Below, in pieces: positions 54,613-64,000 of a stretch of 64,000 bases of DNA; the first letter of the stretch is position 1; every line of letters starts with the position of its first letter. This DNA comes from Styela clava (lineage: Eukaryota > Chordata > Ascidiacea > Stolidobranchia > Styelidae). The notes beneath the pieces are model-generated. The model did no database searches. It had not been told where the DNA came from and was given only the letters and a program-made list of their open reading frames with translations. The translations under genes were made by a program, and so were the position numbers. Location: positions 6,696,001-6,760,000 of the forward strand of contig NC_135250.1 of NCBI RefSeq assembly GCF_964204865.1. Direction: 5' to 3'.

Positions 54613-57600
54613 TCAATATTGTCTAACAGTGGCTGTAAGACCTCTCAATGCCCATCGTGAGGAAGGTATGGAATCTCTTGATACGTCAAGGTCAAAGACA
54701 GGTTTTCTTTTGCTTGTTGTTGTGACGAAAACTGGACATGAGTAATAATCAATCGGTCTGCAAAAAAATTGAATAAAACTATTTTGAGAAATTTGTAAAT
54801 TGGGGAGAGCGAAAAGTGTACATTTACTCTCACCCAATGGTGAAACTTGTTATGGAACTATTTGATTAATTAAACAAACAAGTGGTTTCTGTCTATCAAC
54901 AAACTAGTCAACACTGAATAAAATTTTCCTATTCATTCCCAAGGCGAAGTTCATAACCTAGTTCAATTGAGTCTCTTGACTGTTTACCTGTCACTATAAT
55001 GTATGGAAATACCAACCATTCCAGTTTATAGATGCATGTAACAGGTCATAAACTAATACAATAATATTTTAAGTTGGAAAATCTTTTGTGGAATTCAGAT
55101 AAAATTCATACTTACATCAAAAAGAAAAAAGCCATTGCCTAATCTATTTAAAGTCAAACTGTTGCCCCTTGTCTAGTTATTGGTTTGAGTACGTGAATAG
55201 CTGATGAGTTTAGCGTTGTAGATGCATGAGCATCAAGCTATATTTTTTCTTATATTTGATGCTTTCCTAGCGAATAGTACAAGCAATCTCCTACTAATAA
55301 CACTACAAGAAAATTTCTTTCTCTGTTACCTGGTAAGGTCATTTGTTGTTCCAAGTTTTGTTGATTCCATAACAAAAGTAACATGGATAACAGGAAGTCC
55401 TGTTGGACCACGTTTTGGTGGTGAATCTTGCATTTCACCAGTTGTTTTCTCCCATGTACTTCCCCATAAGTAGACACCATGGATGAAAATGCCCTCAGAA
55501 GGTGGGTCACGAAGCTACAATTAAAATATTTGTTAATATCATAACAACACCGACAGACACGGACTAGTCAGGTTTTTGAAACTAAGGCTTAGGGTGGCTA
55601 AAGTGCATGATTGCCATCAGGTATATTCATGTCGAAGATAAGATGAAGTTTTTCTTTATGGAATTCGAATCATTGGAATATTACATGGTTTTACCAATAC
55701 CAATGGGCTTCATTTATTTTCTGCTCTAGAGTGGCTATGTTTCGAAACAAGTCATCTGCTATTGAGTCTAAATTGCGACTTGTTTAAAACAAGAATAGAC
55801 AAGCCATTTTGGGTCCAACATTGAATGCTTAAGACCATGATCATATCACGGTGACCGTACATTTGAACCCATGCGTATATCCGCGAGTTCAATCTATATC
55901 CGGATGCTAAAACCCATGGGTTAGTATGGGTTCAAATATCCGTAAAACAAAAAAATTTCCATAGGTGCAATAGTATGCAGGTGCAATTGTCATGGGTTCA
56001 AATGTACGTGGGTTCAAATATACGGGAACCTCATATCACGTCTCAAATCAAGACAAGACACCAACCAACCTGCACCAAACTACCTAAGTCAGGTAAAATG
56101 GTCCATAATGCCAATTGAAGTTATTTTGAACATTAAAACTATTTAAATAGTTAAGGAAACTGACAATCACATCCTAACAACTAATTATTAATACTTATTC
56201 ATTAAATAAAACCTACATGGTCTTTATCTCGTTGAGTGATTTCAGTTTGTACAACAATGTTATCGACACTTCCGTATTTTTCTAGATGGTTCTTGACGGC
56301 TTCTTGTTTGAATATCGACATCAATGCATGGGGATTGAAAAATGCTCCGAGCCAGTATGCTGCTACCTTGTCTCTTCCCTGAAAATATAATACGACTAGG
56401 TGAATTTTAATCTAAAAATATAATTACTCACATGGAATATCACCAATAAGTTTCTTATCAGTAAATACTCGTAGATAAAATAATGGTACAGAATTTTTGC
56501 CTAATCAAAATTGCAAGTAATCACAAGCAAGCGATGCAAAACCGCTTGCTTGCATTTTGTGGACCCATAAATGGTACTGCTTCAAAATTGTGTATAAGTG
56601 AGTCATTATAAACATGTGATGAATTAATTGACTGACTTCTGACTTCTTCATACAAAACAAGATATATTTCGATCAAACAGCACTGTTTGATGATATTTGG
56701 AATAATAAAACATATTTGTTTAAACGAGAATAATTTATTTTTGCTTAGTCAACAACTTGGTCCACAACCTCATATTGAAATGTATTGCTATTGTCAAATC
56801 AATTTCCAAAAAAAAAACTGTGTTTAATAAAATTGTACTTACAAGCATTAAAATTCTCTCCAAGTGCGCTGAACGCTGTCCTAAATCATTCAACCATGTA
56901 GTGAGAGAAGTTGAATCGGGAGGTGCAGTTTCCCCAGCGAGTACCATCCAGCGTTGAGGTATTTTACCATAGTAAAGATAATCTGACGTCTCAACATCAG
57001 CTGGAGTCATGTGATCTCCAATGTGGTCGAGAGTCTCAACAGCATTCTTCACTGAAGTCAGACTCCTACAAAATATATAAAAAATTATGTAAAAAATTAA
57101 TTTTTAATCGTGAATGTTGATTGATAAGCCAACAAATCATGGACTAATTTCATAAAAACATTATAGAATATTCATCCCAAATTGTGAAAATGGCAATAAA
57201 CTTCGCTTGGGCAATACAAAGTAAATTGGTGAGGCTTTATCAATTTATCGTAAAAATAATCCTGTTTTCCCCCCATTATGTTAACTTTTGTACAGTCTCT
57301 ATATAGAAAATTCTTTGACGGCACATAAATATATAGTTTTAATCATCAAGATACCTGGACTTTTCATATTTATCTTATAACTGAGAAGTGATACGGCAAC
57401 ATTCATCTCTCATATGGCTGACTACAAGTTTAGTGTTTCAGGTCAATGAATGTAATTTGGCAGTTACATGAATCGCCCTATGACATTGAGGAGTCCAGCG
57501 TCCAAACATACAGTTTAGAAATTGTATTCCTATAATTTTATTCTGACAATAAATGAGATCCAAATGAGAATTCCACCTTTTTATTTCCAGAAGCAAGTAA

Positions 57601-60600
57601 TTCATTTTTTCCATTTCTTTATGTAAAAACAAGTTGAAAGTTGTCTGACCTCCAATCTTTTTTATTCTTTCAGCGAGATAATCCTGTAGAATTAATTTGT
57701 AAATTTAACTGAAATTTCTATAACATACTAAGTTACAACAATAATATCTGATACTTACTCGATTCCAAGTCTTTGGGATCTTTGATAATGCATTGTAGCA
57801 GATTTCCCATAATTCAATTTCCTTTCTATTTTTCAGTAAGGCTTGAACATGAGTGGCAAACACACCCCTGTAAACAAAACGGTAGAATTTCCTTTAATAA
57901 GTTGCTCAGAAAAAGATCCATATAAGTTGCAACTCAAATGCAGGGTGTCCTGGGCCAACCAAGTATGGGTTCCAGTGGTTCTTAACCTTTTTTGAATAAT
58001 TTACCCCTTTATCAAACAAGGTTACAAGATTTACCCCCAATACATCTGATATTAAAAATTCATCAGGTAAAATATAAATAGCTCTAAATTTAGATGCGAA
58101 GTCTCTCTCTCTCTCTCTTGCTTTTTATACCCCGTCTACCCCCAGGGGTAAATTTACCCCAGGTTAAGAAATGAGGTTATGCACAATTCTCAATTGGGGA
58201 GGAGTTCCATCTCAGTGAAGATTTGTTGTTTTTGGATATTAAATATAGAAATATTACTTTGTATTTGGTGTAGTCCTACCAATATTTTTTTTCTTCCAGC
58301 ATTGGTGCAATACGTTATAAACTATCCAGAAGTTGGGGTTTACGTAACAGTGGATAAGGTTCCAAACCTCTTGAAACCGGCTTGTTTGAGTACGCTCTGT
58401 GCCCCGGCAAGCCGGTTTACCGGCTTGTTTTTCATGCCGGAAGGTATCAACTTCATGACGGTTTTTCACTGTTTTTAGGCGTTTTAGCAGGGTTCTTGGT
58501 GTTTTTAGACTGTTTTCATTGTTTTTGAGCGTTTTAGCAGGGTTAAAGATTGAACAAATAATGGAACTATTGGTATATCATTTTAGATATTTTCAGCATA
58601 TAAAAAATCATAACAAACATTTTTTCACACCTGTGTAATATCCATGGATGACTGCTGCTTGAACTGATGCTTGTATGATGAGGTCCAAGCAGGGAGGTTG
58701 GAGGTTGAGGATATAATTTGTGCGATAATGTCTTTGACTCAGGTTGCGCGTCATAAATCTGGTTCAGTCTGAATGAGATGTTATGAGAATTTAACTGAAA
58801 ATTGAAAATGTTAGTTGTATAGTAGATTGTTCTCGTGTCATTTCTAGAATTGAGATTGAAACACAAATTGAAAAAAAAACATTCAATTGTTATTTTTACT
58901 CTTACTTTATGTCTAAAATATTGGAGCCTTTCTTGATGCATAAAAAAGGAAATGACAATCGTAATATTTTGTTCTATCGCCCATTACTAAATATAAAATA
59001 CGAATCAAATATATTTGAAAGTCATACAAGAAAAAGTTGCTTGAACAGTGATGTCAACAGTTGGTACCATGTTCTCATCTCACTGCTGAATATCTCATAC
59101 AAGGTGGGTAGGTTTGAGTTATGTGAAACATAAATATGCGTGAAAGGATTGCTGGACTTCTCTTAATCAAAAAGTGTTATACATGAATGATAACCAATTA
59201 TGCTCCATAAAATGCTCAGCAGTTGGTAAATTGTGCTCGGCATCAGGAACACACTAATCATTGTACATCTGATAACCCTGTGCAGGTAGGCAGGTTCTGA
59301 TTTTGTACGAAGGACTTATTTAATACCAGAAACTGCTGGACTTTTCATTGTCGTTCATGTATCTGCTGGTATATCATATATAACTTAACTACAAATCCAT
59401 TGTTTGAAACAAATACCTAAATATTACCTATTCCAATACTCGACATATGCTGATAACCGAACGAAAGGCATGGGTTCACCATATGATTAATCATTTTTAT
59501 CACCTTTTCTCTTCCTACTGAGATAAATATCAATATTCTATTCAATCTAACCCTATGATAGTGACATTACTGTTTTCTTATACGCCCTTTTGAATAAATT
59601 GTAATATTCTGTTCGTACCTTGTAAAAATATACTGATCATTTCCAATGACACCTTCAGGTGATGGATGTAAGTTGCAGCCTTCAGGACAATCCAATGCAT
59701 GATGAGGAGATGATTCCAATGCTTGACTCACTGATGTTTGCTTTGTGTTTGCAGTGAAAAAGACTGCTGGAAGTCTATACCTCACTGCACAAATAAAATA
59801 TTGACGATATGGCAAGTTTATTAGCTGCTGAATAGAACTACAAAGGCTACTGAAACTATACAGATTATGGCGGTGCAACGTGCCAGCAAAGTTTAAGTCA
59901 ATAAAATCAGGAAAATAACAGAGGGATTACGTGAACCAGTGAACAATTGAATCGAAAAATTTGAGGAGAAAGACAAAAAATTGATTTAATATAAATGACA
60001 AACCTTTAGGTAATTCAAATTCCCTTTTTACAGAGTTAGAAGCAAGCCAGTAATCAACGAGACAATTCAAACTTTGTTGATCGTTTGCATTTGTAACATA
60101 GTTGCCATAAGTGAGTTCAGCGATTTGATATCTAAAAAAGTATAGAATTGTGTCAAAAATGAGTGTGAAAGACTATTGTGTCGGTGTCGTTGATTGAAAA
60201 TCATTCTTTTGAACCCCTTGCCCATCACATCAGCTAGAGCAATGGTTCTCAAACAAGCGGGTGTGCCCTACATGAGGAGGCGTAGATAATTTTTTTAAGG
60301 GGCGTGATGCTAAAAATAAAATTTATCTTTTTCTAAAAATCTTTTAGATTTTATCTTACCCGCCCTATTTTTGATATTTACTTTATTTTGGATATTTGCA
60401 TCCCATCCACGTATTTTCAACGAATTTTTTAGATAAAACATCTTTTCGCCTCACTATCTGTTATTTGTAGCTTATTGTTACTTTTGAGGTGGGACGCGAG
60501 ACTCTAAATCTAAAGGTGCGGCTTAAAAAGTTTGAGAACCACTGAGCTAGAGTGTAATAAAATTGAGGGAGTAATGTCAAAATAGAAAATTTCATCCGCA

Positions 60601-63600
60601 AAAACATATTAGATTCTTCTGTATTAACAGCCGATTGGCTAGAGGTTTGTTCAGCTCGGAAGTGTATAAACTTCTTTTAAAATCTGGTATTAATTAAAAT
60701 ATAACAAACTTCATCATTTTCAAAACACTTTTAAATAAGTCAGTTCACCTCAAACCAGACCATGAAATGTTCTTGATCATAGCATTTGTACTTGATGCAA
60801 CTTCTGATGATCCACCAACCATCATGTCTGTAAATTCTCTCTGAACTGCATCAAGAGACATCTAGAAATGGTTTCCCATAGAATGAATTAATATAACTTT
60901 ACGAACAAAAAGAAATGATTGATTCACGTATTCTACTAGACCAAACATTACCACTCAGATATCTCAACTAAGACAACTCGACTCACAGATTGGCTATTAC
61001 AATCAATTTCCCAAATAGTGCATCTATGTGCACTCAAAATATATTGACAGTAATATTTGGGGTAAGGATGGGCCAGGATTCAGATCCGGGCGTGGATTTA
61101 ATTTACGCCATTTATTTTTATCTAATTTACGCCTGTGTTTGTACTTTTACCTTCATAAATCTCAATAGATATACCCCAACTGGTTAAAATTCAAGGTTAG
61201 ATCTGTAACAATATCCCCAGTGTGTATTATAAACACTCCTAAAAATGACGACAGATATCCAGATAATATAACGCATGTTAAGGACTATTGATCGCCTATA
61301 ACAGTGATGTTTTTCTCTCTCTCCCTGTCGCCGCCAGTCGCCTTCAAACTTTTTGGTTTACACATGAATAATAAAATATGTGTTGGCGCAATATTTTTTG
61401 AGTCTTCGATTCGCGTAAAGAATAAAGGTGAAACAAGCCCTGGATCAACCCAAGGCGAAATTTATTAATACCTATTTCAAATCGATCTTTTAGGTGCAAT
61501 CTTTTCCTTAAAACGGGAGCAATGGAAAACATGGAGAATTTTAGCATTTTTACATGAACTACTAAATTGCAAGCAGATGTACCACGAGTGGCATCTATCA
61601 TTTGCGCACGCGACATAATAAGTTTACAGCTAAAAGTATATGGAATTATGTAGAAGCATTGTAGTCAAAAGCTTTTTATTTTTTATATTGACATGTAAGA
61701 ATTTCGAAATAGCCGCCTAGAATTAACAGTGGGTGGTGGGCTGGAAATGCAGTTCACAACCAAGGCGCATATTGACTCATGTTTACGTTTGTATTATGGT
61801 CGCCAAAAAAAGGAAAAGTATATTTTTGAAATGATTCAACAGCTACCTGTGGAACCATTAGGCAAGTAACATGAGCTACATCTTATGTTTGTGAGCGCAC
61901 ATTGCTGTAGCTTGGTCAAAAACGTGTCTTTCTGCTTTTTCCTTGTGACGTCACAGACTCGGCAGATTCGATTCAAGACCTTGACTTATTACTCGGATTC
62001 GTCGAATTTCTGTAATGCCGGACTCGTCCCATCCCCAATTTGGGGCCACTTTATTATAATAGAATCAACTTATGAAGAAGTTGAGATAAAAAGGTAAACC
62101 AGTAGTGTGTGTACCAGGATAGGCTTACACCATAGTTTTGTTCCGATTTTTCCTATTTTAGTTCTATTATGAGGACTGTTTGTGTTACCGGGGTAAATAG
62201 GTTTCAGTCCCTTTACACAACTTGATGTAAAATAGGCGAACAAAATCAGTTACCTCCATATTGGTACACATACTTCCGGAGCCTAAAAGTTACCGGTATA
62301 TTTTAAACAGATAACAAAGTTACCTTTAGTTGTTCAATATTAATGTCCTTGAATGCATGTGGATCCTGCCATCCTACATTGATTGGAAACTTTGATCGTA
62401 GACTTACTGCACCATGCAGTAAACATATGTTGTGTAAACAAGGAAGATATTCAGGCCGAGTGGAAGTGGTGAAGATGTCTGCATCGACAACGGTGGAGAA
62501 AAATCGAAGCAGATTGTCTTTCATTCCCTAGATAGAGGAGAAGTTTATTTAGACTAGAAATTATGGAAAATTGAAAAAATAAGGATAAAAACACGTAAAA
62601 TTTTTGCAAATAATTGTGGAATAAAAGAGGCATGTGCTTGTTTGCACGTAGAAGAAAAGCTTGTAATAGAAAAAAGTCATCCACTCTTTCTCACGAGTAC
62701 GAAAATATAGGAAGGTATTAACCTCATCGAAAACAAAAAAATGGGGTACATCATATGACTTAAACATCTCATCAGCTTTCCCCTCCCACGAGATAAATAC
62801 AAAAATAGCAAGTACATACACCACACAATATTTTATAAGCTAGTTTTTTGACTCAAAATCAACAAATAGGTTTTCTGTATAAATGACTTTATCTAATATC
62901 ATCTTGATAACTGGGAACTAACAAGACCAAACAAACATTTTAACACAGCACAAGAAAAAAGTTATATTCTGATGGAGATCAAAGCATATAAGGTGACCGA
63001 ATCGTATGAAAATCCATACCTCATACAATATTAATAAAATCTTTTTATTTAACATTACCTTGGGGTGATCAATCACAAGCTTTATAGATGTATGTAACAA
63101 TGGGTCAGGAAGAGCATTGGCTCTTGCTGAACAAGATAAAAACAATCGGAAGTTTGCATGAGCATCTCTGCTTGATCCGTGACTCGTAAGTGATGATGCA
63201 TTGTTGTTACTTTGTGATACAATCGAGTAAACGGTGTTTAGAAGATTCTTGTTAAGTTGGACATTGTGCAAAAGTAGCCACGTTCCCTTGAAATAGATTT
63301 AAACAATATTAATGTAAGGCAATTTTTTAACAAAACAGATTTTTTTAACATTTTTTTATGAAGTTCAAATTGGTAATGATACGAGACAACAAAAAGGTTT
63401 TGTTACAAATCCTCTCATATAATTAGTTAGCAGTTTAGTTCAGGCATAAAAGCATTATAACGATACAATTTTCTTATAAAGTGTTCTCTCATCCACACTC
63501 CAAGGCTCTGTGCAAGCATTGATACAGATAGAGCTGAACTGGAATTTTCCTGAGAGATTTTTGAACTATGACACCAGCATAATTCTTCCCAATGCTCTGT

Positions 63601-64000
63601 AAACTAGTTTTGCTTTAGTTTAATCTGGATGTGCAAGTAATTCCAATCCTTTTGCATTGCAAGCTTATACCTGAGTCCGATTTATTATCTATACCTATGA
63701 TGTTACAATGCCCTAACAGCTAGCTTGTGCGAAGTGAACAACGCATGTAATAAGCTCAATTCTTGAAATTACTAGAAAGCCTATGTTAAATAAAAGTGTG
63801 GTAATTAACAAATTCGAATTGTTCATTCTGTGACACAAGTTTGGACGACGACTTTTTTGTATGTCGAAGGTCATTGTATTTCATGTTAGATACTCACATT
63901 ATCCATTGCATTAGAAAGTCCAGTTCGAACTTTCTTTTCTTCTGATGATCCTTCGCCCACGAATTCAATCACTTGTAATTTGATTTCATTGTTTGATTCA
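54613..64000 (-). CDS. Dynein heavy chain family protein, C-terminal part (AAA6 to end)
   Basis: Fourteen exons, 5' to 3': 63898-beyond 64000, 63059-63286, 62324-62527, 60749-60861, 60004-60131, 59619-59784, 58631-58768, 57759-57867, 57577-57683, 56843-57065, 56217-56378, 55330-55514, 54613-54757, plus the join to upstream sequence outside; 13 have both borders here or end at the stop. Landmarks of the dynein AAA6/C-terminal region: GTWLLLHNVQLNK, NFRLFLSCSARANALPDPLL, IKLVIDHPKGMKDNLLRFF, YQIAELTYGNYVTNANDQQS, FLHKEMEKMNYLLLEIKRSL, YGKIPQRW, AYWLGAFFNPHALMSIF, PPSEGIFIHGVYLWGSTWE and the end SSRWALRGLTATVRQY. The motor class moves along microtubules; AAA6 does not hydrolyse ATP. The sequence departs from axonemal and cytoplasmic consensus at several places, so a DNHD1-like member is possible. 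The N-terminal and main motor parts are outside the window. Confidence 0.87.
55851..56030. mobile_element. MITE with perfect 10 bp flanking duplication
   Basis: TCATATCACG occurs at 55841-55850 and 56031-56040. The element starts GTGACCGTACATTTGAACCC and ends with the near-inverse GGGTTCAAATATACGGGAAC(C). The interior also has GGGTTCAAATATCCG. It lies in a dynein intron. The TIR/duplication combination does not fit plain hAT. Confidence 0.8.
57973..58170. mobile_element. hAT MITE in a dynein intron
   Basis: CAGTGGTTCTTAACCTTTTT at the left, CCCAGGTTAAGAAATGAG at the right, with several TTTACCCC phrases and a CT run (58100-58120) inside. Same family as 48302-48575. Confidence 0.65.
59460..59540 (+). 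mobile_element. SINE 3' tail fragment
   Basis: GGGTTCACCATATGATTAAT, then CACCTTTTCTCTTCCTACTG and AGATAAATATCAATATTC match the SINE tail at 10218-10282 (TACACCATATGATTAAGCAG ... CCCCATGAATAAATATGAAA). Confidence 0.6.
60240..60544. mobile_element. hAT MITE with perfect 8 bp target duplication
   Basis: CAATGGTTCTCAAAC at the left and GTTTGAGAACCACTG at the right are inverse except for one base. AGCTAGAG flanks both ends (60232-60239 and 60545-60552). Length 305 bp, in a dynein intron. Confidence 0.92.
62085..62290. repeat. CCCGTAGTAT foldback family copy in a dynein intron
   Basis: It begins CCAGTAGTGTGTGTACCAGG and ends TATTGGTACACATACTTCCG followed by GAGCC. GGACTGTTTGTGTTA, AGGTTTCAGTCCC and TACACAACTTGATGTAAAAT match the copies at 41930-42005 and 31590-31690 (inverse). 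Confidence 0.75.
62740..62815 (+). mobile_element. SINE 3' tail fragment
   Basis: GGGTACATCATATGACTTAA ... CAGCTTTCCCCTCCCACGAG, then ATAAATACAAAAAT matches the tail of the SINE at 9988-10284. Confidence 0.6.

Noticed and set aside
57438-57576. Continuation of the dynein exon past 57577 as coding
   Set aside because: Splicing at AG/GTGGAATT (57577) restores the dynein reading EIKRSLTSVKNAVE in frame with the next exon; the read-through sequence ends in a stop and lacks dynein similarity.
58567-58941. Longer dynein exon starting above 58768
   Set aside because: Using the acceptor at 58769-58770 keeps phase 2 from the preceding exon; the earlier acceptor would create an in-frame stop.

Overview
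The window is metazoan nuclear DNA: AT-rich, with GT-AG introns, a vertebrate-like proteasome gene, a secreted sushi/EGF/HYR protein, a dynein heavy chain and many hAT-type transposon remains. Protein content and gene compactness fit an invertebrate deuterostome, and I suspect an ascidian tunicate. That placement is inference, not something a single sequence feature proves.

Layout. 1-0.84 kb: two direct copies of a ~249 bp repeat, each with a hammerhead-like core. 0.94-2.88 kb (minus): five exons of a Golgi-type O-fucosyltransferase-like gene whose 3' part is not in the window. 4.2-5.0 kb: a hAT element with a perfect 8 bp target duplication and a transposase remnant. 5.46-7.62 kb (plus): a complete four-exon proteasome beta-4 gene (PSMB2). 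7.6-10.6 kb: transposon debris and a tRNA-derived SINE.

10.6-38.7 kb is the main accessory region: an array of single-exon classical short-chain dehydrogenase/reductase (SDR) genes. I count six intact ORFs (starts at 11420-, 15879+, 20779+, 24012+, 26865-, 35410-), three broken bodies (19128+, 33092+, 37995-38735-), two micro-relicts that keep only gene ends (25418, 33851) and one leader-only relict (31907-). The copies share 5' leader sequence with a splice-acceptor-like TTTCAG just before the ATG, 3' tails with AATAAA, and long flanking blocks. The array has therefore grown by segmental duplication in both orientations, with later transposon insertions and short-homology deletions.

39.6-51.7 kb (minus) is one 28-exon gene for a secreted mosaic protein. 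The exon model I assembled by hand sums to 4872 nt (1623 aa) with consistent phases: signal peptide, 2 sushi, a low-complexity linker, sushi, a long EGF run, 2 sushi, 2 HYR, a sushi-like module, a Thr/Pro-rich stretch and a cysteine-rich GCC2/ephrin-receptor-like module. 54.6-64 kb (minus) holds the last 14 exons of a divergent dynein heavy chain (AAA6 to C-terminus); the rest lies beyond 64000.

The proteasome, extracellular-matrix and dynein genes look unrelated in function. The SDR genes are the only set that forms a family unit. No operon, CRISPR array or rRNA was seen.
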